Source of the DNA: Botrytis cinerea B05.10 | Lineage: Eukaryota; Ascomycota; Leotiomycetes; Helotiales; Sclerotiniaceae | Length of the DNA stretch: 64,000 bases | Assembly (NCBI RefSeq): GCF_000143535.2 | Contig: NC_037322.1 | Location: forward strand, 248,001 to 312,000 | Direction of reading: 5' to 3' | Shown: positions 37,998-49,523 of the stretch, in pieces | How the letters are laid out: the number at the start of each line of letters is the position of its first letter | Numbering within the stretch: the stretch's first letter is position 1 | The notes under the pieces: generated by a model | The model's database searches: none | The model's input: the letters and a program-made list of their open reading frames with translations, nothing else | Told to the model about the DNA's origin: nothing | Position numbers and translations under genes: made by a program

Positions 37998-38525
37998 ATC
38001 CATAACAAATCCTCAGTATTTCTTTTGCATATTTTGCCTCGGACATAATAGATCTTGCCTAGGCTGGCCGAGGTATTGGTCATGATAAAAGGACTTTTTG
38101 TTTTTTATCACAATGCTTTTCAGCTCATAAACAGAGTCAGGTCATCTCAAAAAATGGTGGGTACAACTCGGCATTTGATTTGTTTATGGGAGGAATACAT
38201 GCATATTGATTAGGTGGGGTAGACGCACCAGCCCGAGCCGCTAATAATTCGCTACACCTGCCGCTACGCCCCGCTTATTCTAGCGTCACACACTCAAACA
38301 ACAACACCACTTGAAGAAATTCAGTGATCGTTTTAGCTTCTCCACATGCATGTAATTTTTTTGACTTATCAAACACATTGCTTATATTTACTAACCCTAT
38401 TCAATTTCCCGCGATCCTATAAAACAAAATTTGCACGATCAAATAAGTAAGTAAGTGCATGAAAAAAACGACCCTACTTCCAGAACAAGAGAAGTCCAAA
38501 AAGAATGCTCGCATGAGATCAGAAA

Positions 38526-38610
38526 CTCTCTGACGGGGAGTCGAACCCCGGTCTCCCGCGCTTTGTCATATGATGACAAGCGGAAATCATGACCGTTAGA
38601 CCATCAAAGA
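38526..38610 (-). tRNA. tRNA-Asp (anticodon GTC) with a 13-nt intron
   Basis: Minus-strand cloverleaf. The acceptor is TCTTTGA/TCAGAGA with discriminator G, as expected for Asp. The anticodon stem is TCCGC/GCGGG and the T arm CGGGG-TTCGACT-CCCCG. Anticodon GTC lies at 38575-38577, and the intron at 38561-38573 follows base 37. An A run at 38498-38502 gives a T5 Pol III terminator on this strand. Confidence 0.93.
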
Positions 38611-39748
38611 TGTTGTTTTTGTTGTAGCTGTTGTTCAGTTTTGATTATATATTGTAAAATCCAAACCTTGCTGCGTTTTTAGGGATCTCCTTGCTTGTGG
38701 AACGCTAAAGTGGGGTAGATAAATATCATTGTTGAGTGATAATGTTTGAATGGTAAGATATCAAGAGTTCCAAACCAGAGTAATTGCTGTTGTATTATCA
38801 CAAAGTATTAAAAGTACATGCTTCACATGCTTTGGGATTCTACGCTGTCAACATTGCCTAATCATACAATCAATCTTACATGGTGATCCTATAAAGTTTC
38901 CTCAGGTCCAAAAATCATGACCAGTGGCCGCGGATAAATTTTCGAATTCTGGGTCGGATCAGGTAATTACATCGAGCCTGATATATTGTTATACAACTTA
39001 GAAGTCCAGACAGAGCTTTCTCTAAATAATGTGGACTTGAAAAATAATAGTATACACATAAACTAGAAGTTTCAAATCGGCACCTCCGACGCAAAAACAC
39101 AAAAACCACAATTGACCTCCTTAAAGTTCTCTATGACAAACTCCCTGCATCTTATCATTTCAGCTATTCAAGTATCGACTTCCAAATCGTCGGGTTTCGA
39201 GATATGGATACTTTCGAGTTTCTCATAATCAATTCCATCCCATATACTACCCATCATTCTTCTACTAAGATTCTAATATTTTCTTCTTGTGATACTTCAA
39301 TATTCAGCCAGTCCATATTCGTCTGTTCATACATAATTTACAGATTCTCATTGTGCCAAAACTTATAGAATTAGCTACATATGTCATTCCAGCAAGATAG
39401 AGAATTACTGATATGAAACTTAGAAATAATACATACAATCTGATCCTACTTAATCGATCGAAATCGTGCTACGTTTTTGAGAGAGAGAGAAGAAAGTATA
39501 GATATGCAAGTTGACGAACGACCTCTAAATAAGTCGATCTATCGTATTGTTAACCTCAACTGAATGCAAAAAGAGGTTACTACGCGACGATATAATATCT
39601 CTATCATTTCTAAATCAATACTCTCGAATTCAAGTTCTCACTCTGAGACCAGACCCCCCATCTCAGTATCTCTCCTCACATCCTTCCCTCATTTTATCAC
39701 AAATCTTCAACTCCGCACATGCCATGAAACTTACAATCACAGCATACT
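38611..39748. other. Intergenic region
   Basis: AT-rich DNA with no recognisable gene between tRNA-Asp and the UNC-93-like gene. Small open frames near 38915 and 39547 lack support. Confidence 0.5.
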
Positions 39749-42225
39749 TCACATTCCCGACTCAACTGTCTGTCCAACAGCCAATTTCAAAACCTGCTTA
39801 TCATCAGAGTGAGTAGTTTCATATCCCGGTTCTAGAGCAGGCTCGGCTGGTTTAGATGGCTCGGATCCGTAATCCTTGGGTATTTCGACGGGTACATGTT
39901 CACGGAGAGCGAGATAGGTTGTCGGAAGACAGATTACTGGTATCATGTTAGTGGGGGAAGGTATCGGAGTAAGGAGAGGGATTGAGAGAATAGCGGAGGG
40001 AATGGCAAGAGTGTAAATAGTAGAATGGGGACGCGAAAGGTAGATTCCAGAAGGATAAATCTGATAAAACAAGGAGGGGGATACAAAACGCACCAAGTAA
40101 GATAGTATTCACAACCATTGGAACACGACCTCTATACCAATCTCTCGTGTTAATACCGAAAGAGACAGCTTGGGCGAAACTTTCTTGGCCACGAAGGATT
40201 CCTGTGAAACGTGCTTCGTAACTGTTAGTATCATATCGAGACATTCAAACTCAAGTTTCTGAGAAAGTAGCTCGGGACGAAATCTTAACATACATAATTC
40301 GGAAATGTTATCTGTCTTGGTGGATACAAGATAGTAGAGCCAATTTTGTAGCGATTGTTGTGAGAAAGCTGCGCAAAGCATTTATTGTTAGCAGGTAGTT
40401 CTTCCTGATCATATAGTGTTGCACGCGGAGGGATTTGAAGAGAAGGTTACATACACCATAATAAGATGACGAAAAACCCCTTTGTAAATTCTCCATCGGT
40501 CCAATCAAGATCAGGTTGTTCGCTACCAAATTGCTCATTGACAACCCAGGCGTATATCCAGGCTACGAGATGCCAGAAAATCACATAGTAGAAACTTTGT
40601 ATCTTTGTTAGTGGATGGAATATAATGGATCTAAAAGAAGTGCTTTGTAGAAAGTAGAGAGGTTGAGGAGAATACATACCCGATATTGAGACGTTGCTTG
40701 ACCGGGATTTTCTTGTAATCAAGTAGCATACTCATGATTTGGGATGCGAATAGGTTTGCAAAATTACCTATTCGTCATTAGGATTGCGAAAGGAGTAAAA
40801 GTGCAACTACTTAGGTATTAGGGGAGCATACCGACGAAACCAATTAGAGCTCTAGCACGAACTCCGAAGTAATAAACCTCATAATCTAAAGAATGTCAAT
40901 TATAGATTCTCGAAGTCAAAGATAGGGGCTCAAGGACTTACTGCCAGAGTATTGATTAAAGTATGCGGCCCAAAAGACAAGCAGTAGTAGTAGAATCTTC
41001 AATGGAGTTAGTGTAGTCCATGAAAGAGGGTTTGTCAGGTAAGTATACATCACGTCTTGCACACGTTTTAATGAGCGCTCTGATTTCCGCCTTGAAAGAC
41101 TTTTCATGCACAATCTTGATTTTTGATCCATCCGATCTTTGGGCCTGGTAAAGTCAGCAAGTTGTTTTTGGACAATGTTTAGTATTAACCGACCTTATCT
41201 GGAGGAGAGAGTGCAAGAGCTATGAAAGCAGCTAGGCATTGAAGGGTGATGAAGATAATGTATACAGCTGTATGGCACATGAGTACTTTTCCAGCAAATA
41301 AATTGCAAGAAAATTTCAAAGAGGACATTAGGGATTACTGACCATACCCGACCTTTCCCTTTTTCTTTTGGTCGCTCGCACTAATGTCTCGTCAATAAGA
41401 GCCACAAAGTATGAGATATCCAGACATCACGCACTGATTAAGACCCAATACAATCGCACCACCAACAAGCGGTCCTCCTGTACGGAACCACAACCAGATA
41501 CTAATTCCATTAGCTCATTGTCCCTCATACATATCGAGACAACAGATTGCACGCACTTCATATATTTTCCTCTTTTCGCCGGTTCCGGATATCCCAACGC
41601 AACTGCACCCTCTGAAGCCCAGAACAATCCTGCACTGATCATCATATCATGTCAGTTCATCTATGTCATACCAAGCTAGTCTTCCCTCGACTTACGAAAT
41701 TCCACAAGTGACAGCTCCAACGAGAACTAGCCAGACAGTTCCATATCTATTATTTGTATATAGACCAGCCCTATGCTTCATTAGAACCTCTTCTTCTTAG
41801 ACCCACAAGCAAAGGAGAAACCATACGAATAGACTGGATATCCCACCGCTCCAAGCGTCAACGTATACTTCAATCCTATCCGATTCGCAATTGGACCTCC
41901 CAGTACACAAAATATTCCCACTTCATGTCCAATATTAGCAAGCTTTCAAAGGCCCATTCTCATCCTCCAAGACCGTACTCTAAGATCAACTAAGACCTGA
42001 AGAAACATAGAACAGGAACATACTCAAGCCAAAAACTAACGCATTAGCAGCATTAACCAAAAACGGCGATTCCGCACCTCCAGCACCTAGAGAAGACATC
42101 GCATTCCACATTCCCGGGGCCAAAAAGCCTACCGCGCCGATTACGAAGGCATTGAAGAGGGATGAACGGTACCATAGCTTTTTTTCTGGCTGCTGTTCCG
42201 ACGGTGGTTGATCTAAGGGAGACAT
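39749..42225 (-). CDS. UNC-93-like (DUF895) major-facilitator-type transporter
   Basis: Fifteen small exons on the minus strand give 480 residues: 42225-42024, 41920-41827, 41770-41696, 41634-41557, 41500-41435, 41380-41343, 41267-41194, 41144-41049, 40996-40942, 40885-40832, 40767-40680, 40594-40455, 40368-40294, 40213-40094 and 39936-39749. All phases agree. The product is polytopic, with hydrophobic segments such as FNAFVIGAVGFLAPGMWNAM, VYIIFITLQCLAAFIALAL, ILLLLLVFWAAYFNQYSGN and FYYVIFWHLVAWIYAWVV. Family signatures include SAGLYTNNRYGTVWL, EPAKRGKYMNIWLWFRTGGP and RFTGILRGQESFAQAVSFG. The C-terminal tail is soluble and acidic. Fungal members are uncharacterised, and the substrate is unknown. 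Intron density is far above that of its neighbours. Confidence 0.85.
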
Positions 42226-43350
42226 AGTTGCTACAACCTGCAGACAAGGACGAGTTTGGAGATATTACTGAGGGAGAGGGATATCGGATGCCAACATTGT
42301 AGATGGATGGAAGGATATATATCTCTACACCAACATCTAGCCCAGTAGGTTACCACTGAACCAATATTGAATATTACCTCATCACATACAGATTTTTCAA
42401 TAGCCATGTTAATATTGTCGGAATCACTATCCAGCTTCCCTTCTCGTCGCGAATCTCACTTGGCCACAAAGCTGCTTTTGTATAGAATACGAACATTGCT
42501 TTTATATATGCTACAAAATCACCTACATTGAAAAATTGCGTGATAGCACGAAATAAAGCAGCAATCCATTTTCAGATGTACATTCAATGCGAATTTGACG
42601 CAGGTATGGCGAATGATGCTCAACATATATCCTGGTATGCAAATCCCGACTTTGAGCCGATGATACCCAGCTAAAATTGTATTGTGGGTTTGAGTATCTA
42701 GATCCACTTTGAAGAAGATGGATGAAACATACACTATATATATATGATGAGAACCTCATACTAGACTATCTGATGCCTTCTAAATTATCATGTGCTTGTG
42801 TAAAACCTAGAGCGCCGCATCAAAGTTTGCAAAAACATTCATCTGAGTTGATTATTCTCCGCACTGCCTGCGAGTATTCATAAAATTATTTGCTCAGTGA
42901 TATCTGTGCAAGATTCTTGTGTAGGATTGTGTATCCTAGGAGATATTGATGTGAACACACCTAGATATTCAAAATATTTGGTGGATTGATACAACTTGGG
43001 ACATTCAAACCATATGGGGGGCATTCAACGCAGTTTGGACAACCATACCACTTTGGAACATTGAAATTATTTGGCACATTCCCACCACTTGGTATATTCA
43101 AAACAGTTTGGACATTCATACCGCGTTGGGATGTTGAAATCATTTGAGACATTGGAACCATCTTGATACATTTAGACAAGTTGAGATATTCAGACCAACT
43201 AGGACATTTATATCAACCAAAACATTGAAATCTATCCATTAAGATTTCAGATGCCTAATAAGCATCGACACAAAGTATTAACACTTAGAGTCCAACATTC
43301 CTAACCAAATCAGTATCCAGATACAGCTAAACATCTCCTCCAATAGACCT
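42226..43350. other. Intergenic region with a degenerate minisatellite
   Basis: Promoter side of the transporter gene, AT-rich DNA, and a diverged tandem repeat in its distal part. No supportable gene. Confidence 0.55.
42962..43240. repeat. Degenerate ~21-bp tandem repeat
   Basis: Roughly a dozen diverged units share the form ttgg-gacattca-accaNNNN. The gacattc/aacattg core recurs at intervals of about 21 bp with many substitutions. On the minus strand it reads through as short NVP-containing peptides, but no gene can be supported. Confidence 0.6.
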
Positions 43351-43959
43351 TCATTTTCCCCCTCCAGCCTTCGATCCATCTCCATTGACAGAATCATCAT
43401 CAAGCTTAAGCTCCTCTAGACCCCTAGTAGGAATAACGCTAGTCTCCCCAAATGACACAATCTTGCTCTCCTCGGCAGCACAAAGAGCCATCTTAAAAGC
43501 ATCTGAAGCTCTCCTCTTCATTGTCATTGATCCGAATGTTTCACCACCATTGTTTCTAGCAAGATATCCAGAATCCGTGTCCTTAGCAATACTCTCACCA
43601 GCTTTACGCTTGGTCGAAGTGTTGAAGGCGTTTGATCCCTCCACACTTCTAGCATTGGCAGGCCCAGGAAGACAAAATTCAGGGATTTCTTCGACTTCGA
43701 GGAGTTGCGCTTGTTGCTTGTGACGTTTGTTCGAAGTATATGGAAGACCGCGAAGACCCAAAAGCATGCCATGCTCGATGGAGGCATGGAAATTTGTATC
43801 GTTGTCGCGGTTCACGCTGGAAGAGGAGCCGCATTTCGATATCGGTTGATGGAAGAAGATTGATGAGCGCTTTCTACCGATTGGTGCAGAAGGAAGATTG
43901 GGTTTGTCAGAGGCGATGGGTAAGATTAATGGAGCTGGGGGTGGTTTGGGATTCGACAT
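43351..43959 (-). CDS. Small unknown nuclear-type protein
   Basis: A single-exon frame of 202 residues that I do not recognise. It is Ser/Lys/Gly-rich, begins MSNPKPPPAPLILPIASDKP, contains clusters of basic residues (GRKRSS, SNKRHKQ, TSTKRKAGES, MKRRASDAFK) resembling nuclear localisation signals, and has an acidic KLDDDSVNGDGSK end. No membrane segment, signal peptide or known domain is visible. The start lies 700 bp from the convergent 3' end of the RDS3 gene side. It is called because the composition is protein-like and codon-level features look real, but no homology supports it. Confidence 0.55.
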   Translation of the reverse strand: MSNPKPPPAPLILPIASDKPNLPSAPIGRKRSSIFFHQPISKCGSSSSVNRDNDTNFHASIEHGMLLGLRGLPYTSNKRHKQQAQLLEVEEIPEFCLPGPANARSVEGSNAFNTSTKRKAGESIAKDTDSGYLARNNGGETFGSMTMKRRASDAFKMALCAAEESKIVSFGETSVIPTRGLEELKLDDDSVNGDGSKAGGGK

Positions 43960-44655
43960 GTTGGCTTGTTACTTTGTGGTAGTTTATTGGTATAGTTGTA
44001 GTTTCTGGTGACTATGGCTCGACTAGTTGTAACTTTAGCTATCTTGTATTAACTCAATCCTGGTCTTGGTTTATTGTGATATCATTTGTTTGTAGGGTTG
44101 GAATTTCCAATTTTGATCGATGTATCGTGGCAGACCGTGATGCCAGCTCAGTTGTTGATGTGTTATAAAGACATTAATAGGTCATAGTATGAAAAATGAG
44201 ACCTGATGCTCCCAGAAAGCATGAAAGTGGAAGAATGAGAAAGAGTTCATTTGTTATGCCTTGTTAAACCCTACTTAAGGTTTTGGTTCACAAGCAAAGG
44301 CAGAAATGTTTTGTTCACGAGAATGAATGATATCATTTTGTTCCATCCATTGCCGTAGTGCTCACTAAGAAAGTACCGACCTCCTAGTCCCCGGATTTCG
44401 GGGTTTGGAGGTTGAGAGGCCCATAACAAGAACAGAATCAACTTCGATACAATAGAAGTTATCATGATCTCAGTAGCGCTTCTTGTGAATGTAATTTATC
44501 TTCCAGTGCCATCCAATGCACCACTTGCAATGATATATGAGGCTTCATTTTTGCCTGCATAGCTGGAAGAATCGAAATCCAGAACCCTTTCCCCCAAACT
44601 CCAAACCATAATGCAAATACATAGGTAATACACGATCCCCCGATCCACAGCTTTA
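43960..44655. other. Intergenic region
   Basis: Between the unknown small gene's start and the 3' end of the RDS3 homologue, both on the minus strand. No feature recognised apart from a T-run-free AT-rich sequence. Confidence 0.45.
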
Positions 44656-45090
44656 CTAATGATTCCGAAAATTCTTTTTTCTGCACCAAAGACGTTAATA
44701 TTTATTTGACCGCATCTTGGGACAGGGGAAACTTACTGATAGAATAAATCCGTCCTACTACTACCCAGATTGATAATCTTCGGACATCCATCGCGGTCCT
44801 TCTCCAATCTTGTACATTCAAAGCAATAGAAAGCGTCTGAAATACCTTCACCTCCACACACGACACATTTGTTTTGATAGTTTCCGAAACTGCACTCTTC
44901 GCAGATGCGTACGAGGGTTGTGGGACGGACGTAGGAATCGCATACAGGACACTTTCCATCGCATTTATCGCAGAGACGTCCGATAGCAATACCGGATTGC
45001 TTTCTGCACATTACGAGATCTCTAGAGGGAGGTTAGTAGCTGTAGTCTCAAAGCAGAGAAGATTTGTACATACGGATGATGGCGAGACAT
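44656..45090 (-). CDS. rds3: PHF5-like SF3b subunit RDS3
   Basis: Three exons (45090-45074, 45021-44737, 44680-44656) give 108 residues, the normal size for PHF5A/Rds3 (about 107-110). The protein sits in the U2 snRNP SF3b complex next to the branch-site pocket. Nearly the whole sequence is diagnostic: [59 protein letters not shown] and [11 protein letters not shown]. The CxxC pairs form its knotted zinc-binding fold. The last coding exon is only 25 nt and supplies the basic C-terminus. It is head-to-head with a pinin-like gene across 365 bp. Confidence 0.96.
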
Positions 45091-45455
45091 GTTTACGTAT
45101 CTCTTCAGATATGAAGCTGTAGATTATCCTCTTGAACGGTCCTCAAAAGCAGATGTACTTCTATTTTGAAAATTGACGTAGCTGGAGAAGAGGTGGTTCT
45201 TTGAAGAGCTCAAGATTTTGGTTATTGATATCACCGCCACCAAAATATCGAGCTTTCGTTCTTTGATTTCTAAGCACTGACCACCACGCTAGTACCGACA
45301 GGGATCTCTCGATTCATCGCATATCCAGTCCAGTATCGCATGTGAATCAAATGGACGTGATTGAATGCTTTGAACAATTACATTTATTTTCTACTTATCT
45401 GGTCGACATCATTTTGAAAGGATCTACTAATGTACTCAAGGTGATGGTAACAAAT
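45091..45455. promoter_or_regulatory. Bidirectional promoter of rds3 and the pinin-like gene
   Basis: Only 365 bp separate the two divergent start codons, so both promoters and 5' UTRs must share this interval. The sequence is AT-rich without an obvious TATA box in either direction. That the two genes are co-regulated is inference. Confidence 0.6.
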
Positions 45456-46530
45456 ATGACAGACACACCAGCGTGAGTGAAAAACTCTAGTCATATCATG
45501 AAAGCTTACTAATAAAAGATAGACCCGTGGCATCTGCAGTTGTCGTTCCTAGACAAGATGCGCCAAACGTTAAAAGTCCCCGCAGGAAGCGTCGACAATC
45601 ATCCGTGTCCGAAGATGCTTCTAAACGTCTCCGAATCTCCACCGAAGACAGTGCCATCTCTACATCCACTCTACATTCCTCTCCACAAGCTTTAGATTCT
45701 ACGAAGCTTGAATCACCTGGAAAGAATCAACCTCGTGCGGTTTCGCCAGAAACCTCGAGAAATGGTCGTCCCGAAAGAAGAAGAAGTAGTGTTCAAGAGG
45801 AACGCAAGCGCGGTCAAAGATTATTTGGAGGCTTGCTGAATACTCTTAATCAAAGTACACCGAATGGACAACAGAAAAGGCGACAAGAGATTGAGGCACG
45901 ACAAAAGGAGAGAGCCGCGCAACGAAAAGCTGAAGCAGAAGATAGGAAGATAGAGAAGGCAGCGAGTCTTAAAGCGGTACGAGTGGTTGAGCAAGTGAAG
46001 TTTCAGGAAGAATCGGTTAGTAGTACTTGAAAGAGGAAGGAGACAAGACAAGACTGATAGGTTTTTGTAAAGATGCGAATCCGGCATTCGAATATGCTAG
46101 CTATGGCCCAGTTCCTTTCTACAGAAGCAGAGCCAAAATTGGTAAGAACTACACTTCTACTCATTCTAGTTATGCCTACTGATCCGTCAAGTATTACAAA
46201 CCATGGCAATTATCACCCAATAACGAAGCCAGAATCGAGACCCAAATCAAAGAAGTAGAGATGTTGATTGAAGAAGAAAAGTCCCAGTGGGCGAGTAAAC
46301 ATCCAGAACAAGGTCCAAAGGCTGATGGGGAATCTGAAGCAAAGGTGACGTCTGATGTGATGATGAGTGAGCCTCATATTGAGTCTCCATCTAATTCTAA
46401 CATTGATACTACTAATCCATTCTCTACACTTGCTGCTCAGTCCTCACAGGTCAAGACTGAGAAAGATAATTTGGAAGAGCACAATGGTGAGGTAGTAGTA
46501 GAAGCAGAGGAGGATACTGTTATTTACTGA
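45456..46530 (+). CDS. Pinin/SDK/MemA-domain splicing-associated protein
   Basis: Four exons (45456-45472, 45523-46015, 46061-46141, 46192-46530) give 309 residues. The N-terminal third is Ser/Arg-rich with nuclear-localisation-like clusters (SPRRKRRQSS). The pinin domain begins RKRGQRLFGGLLNTLNQST and continues with a charged helix (KRRQEIEARQKERAAQRK). It then includes KAVRVVEQVKFQEESVF, NMLAMAQFLSTEAEPKLYY and KPWQLSPNNEARIETQIKEV. The C-terminal tail is acidic. Pinin proteins act with the exon-junction/PSAP complexes in splicing. The first exon is 17 nt and mirrors the 17-nt first exon of the divergent rds3. Confidence 0.87.
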
Positions 46531-47119
46531 TTGCTCTACATGAATGGGTCCAAGGAGTTTAGCTTGCCGGAAAATGCTCAAATGGAATTTGGGTGATGGT
46601 ATGGTGTCTTTAGGAGGTCAATGATATCCCGAGCTACGTTGTACTTTAGACCTGGCTTTATTAAAATGTTTCTTTTCTCTTCACCGTTACTCACAATCAA
46701 CCGATTTAAGGGGAGACTATGCAAGCACCGGCCGCCAAGCCGCCTACGAAACTCATTGCCTAGGCACAAGATGATATTCGGAGACACCGGATGTGGGACC
46801 AAATGGAAATGCGACGCCATGATCAAATGATTTTGTGATGAGATGTTATGCGTTGCCAACGACTAATCAGTTGTTTGTTAATAGTCGGCTCTTCAAACGG
46901 CCGACTACTTCCTAATTGGGGAAAGCGAATGTCCTCGGAAAGCGAATTGTCACTATGAGATTTTGGTGTTACCCAATTTTTATCGATTTGAACCGAGGCA
47001 CGGCGATTGGTGGGGCAGCCTCGTTGTTTAAAGGGCCGACATCTCCCACATCAGCCTTGTTTGATATCCTTTCATTTTTGATTTGTATTCATTGTATTTC
47101 ACTTCAAACATACATCAAA
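46531..47119. other. Intergenic region
   Basis: 3' flank of the pinin-like gene and promoter of the epoxide hydrolase. An in-frame upstream extension of the hydrolase frame (to 46916) is present but lacks homology and is treated as leader. Confidence 0.5.
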
Positions 47120-48254
47120 ATGGTTGATAAACTTGCAGTTCAAGACTCTCGAGTCCAATATAAGTCGGCAGATTTGAATGGAAGAACCTACTCCTATATT
47201 CTTGGCGAACCTCAAAATGGTGCTGAACCAGTTGCAACTATTTTCTTGATTCACGGAGTAAGCATTTGATTTCCTTTCTGAGTTGTTATACTGCTCCAAC
47301 ATTCAACCGAGGGTCACATTTTCAAGAAGCTTCGCAAAGCTTGAATCATTATGTTGCAATCATATACTAACTTTCTTCTAGTGGCCTGACATGGCATTCG
47401 GCTGGAGATATCAAATCCCCGCTCTCCAAGCCCTCAACTTCCGCGTCGTAGTCCCCAACATGCAAGGCTATTCCTCCTCTTCCTCTCCCCAAGAACTCAG
47501 CGCCTTCACTTACAAAACTGCCGCCGACGATGTTGCCGCTCTTGCAAAGGCCATCGGTGCCACATCTATTGTCCTCGGAGGCCACGATTGGGGTGGAGCT
47601 ATTGTCTACCGTATTGCGCTTCACTATCCTAAACTCATCTCTGCAGTCTTCAGCGTCTGCACACCTTTCTTCCCTCCCGCACTAAAATATACTCCGATGA
47701 CCGTCCTACCAAATTTCAAATATCAATTACAACTTAAGGGTCCGGATGTTGAGAGGGAAATCCAAGGTAAGGAGAAACTGAGATTGATGTTGAATGCGCT
47801 TTATGGTGGCCGATCGGCAGAGAAAGAGCTTGGATTTAATGTCACCGAGGGTGTTCTCTTCCAGAATTTAGAGAAACTTGGTCCATCTCCGCTTTTGTCC
47901 ACGGAGGAATTAGATCACTACGCAGAACAATATGCGATTAATGGAATGAGAGGCCCATTGAACTGGTATCGAACCGGCGAGTTGAATTTTGAAGATGAGA
48001 AGGAGTTGGCGGAGGAATTCCACAAGGAGAATGGTTATAAAGTTGAAATTCCTACCATGTTTATTGGTGGATCAAGAGATGCAGCGTTACCACCTTCTAT
48101 GGCAGAGAATATGCAGCAATGGTTTGGAGAAGGAAAGTTGAGAAAAGAGGAGGTCGATGCAAGTCATTGGGCTCTGTGGGAGAAGCCAGAGGAGGTTAAT
48201 GCTTATATCAAGGATTTTTTGACAAAGGTTGTCGGAGGACAGAGCCATCTTTAA
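47120..48254 (+). CDS. Alpha/beta-hydrolase fold epoxide hydrolase
   Basis: Exons 47120-47257 and 47382-48254 give 336 residues. The intron falls inside the oxyanion-hole motif, splicing LIHG to WPDMAFGWRYQIP. The nucleophile elbow is GGHDWGGAIVYR, with Asp as nucleophile. The cap region follows. The acid is probably Asp in FIGGSRDAALPP and the base His in DASHWALWEKP. The Asp nucleophile and HGxP motif fit soluble epoxide hydrolases, which open epoxides of lipids or xenobiotics, rather than esterases. No signal peptide is seen, so it is probably cytosolic. Substrate is unknown. The ATG at 47120 directly precedes the conserved beta-strand start. Confidence 0.9.
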
Positions 48255-49483
48255 ATGAAGATGGGAAAGATTGAAATAAAAATAGAGATTACCAGTTAGA
48301 GCACTAAGTAGTAAAGATACCATTTTGCTTTCACTCTGCGCCAGTTCTTACTTGCGATACCTACCTAGGTAGGTATTTATTATATACATGGTCCAAGCTT
48401 CCCAGCTTCCTTCCCAGCACTGCCAGACGAAGAATCTCGCAGTGAAATGAAGGGGCTCTAATCATCATCCGAAAACCTAACAAATCAGCGTTTCTATCCC
48501 GCCCACCCCGATTTTTCACCTCTATCAAAATCAAATGGCTCTACATATATCAGGTGATATGTCATACCTGCGCAAGTACTTTTAAATTCTCAACGTACCG
48601 CGATGCCAGCGTTTATCGCGGAATACAATACAATAAATGCACACACACACACATACATACATCCATATACCATGCGAGTACAGTGTGGTAGGTAGACTTA
48701 TTTACGTGTGCTCGCTCACCGTTCCGTCGGATTTGAAACCTTTTCTGCCTGCTAAGAAGGTGCTCCGTTACGAACCTAAGCTAACCGCACACTGGTTGGA
48801 AAGAGTGAAGAGGGAAACGACTAGATGCGTCGTTTTGATACACGAAGCAGATTGTAGATGGGATATCCATGTTGGGGACTGACTGGTGAGTGATACGGGT
48901 GAGGTGGGAGGTCGGGTTAGGTTAGGTTAGGTCAGGTTACTTTTGTGTATGTATGTATGTATGTATGGCTTTGGGGGTTTGGGGTGTACTCTGTACACCT
49001 TGAGGACTGGCCGTGGTGGAATGACATGACATGCTTTTCCCATGAGTGGGTGTCTAGGTAGGGTTGGTTTGAGGGTAGAGGGGTAGTGAGTGTGTGGATG
49101 AGTGAATGGGTGGATGGACGGATGGATGAATGAATGAATGAGTGAGGGAATAGAAATATATGAGTAGCATCTAGGTCTCGGTCGATCTAGGTGGGTATGT
49201 ATGTAAGAGGGAGTAATAATAAGTAGGAAGACTCAAGACTTATTAACAGGGATTGAACGAGAAGTGTCTGGGTAAGGAATGTAAGAAACATGAATCATTG
49301 AATCATGTGGCACATTTAGGAAGGATGTATCAACGTCACTTTTTGCCTCGTAGATATTACTCTCTGCTCTGAGCCTCTCTCGCCCTCTTACCCTCTCGCC
49401 CTCTCGCCCTTCTCTCTGGTGATCCATTGGTGGGGCGTAATGAAGCTTTGAATCTCTAATCCAGCCACAAATTACATATTGCA

Positions 49484-49523
<40 letters not shown>

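Noticed and set aside
46916..47119. In-frame N-terminal extension of the epoxide hydrolase
   Set aside because: Adds residues not seen in the family, and a better ATG immediately precedes the conserved start.
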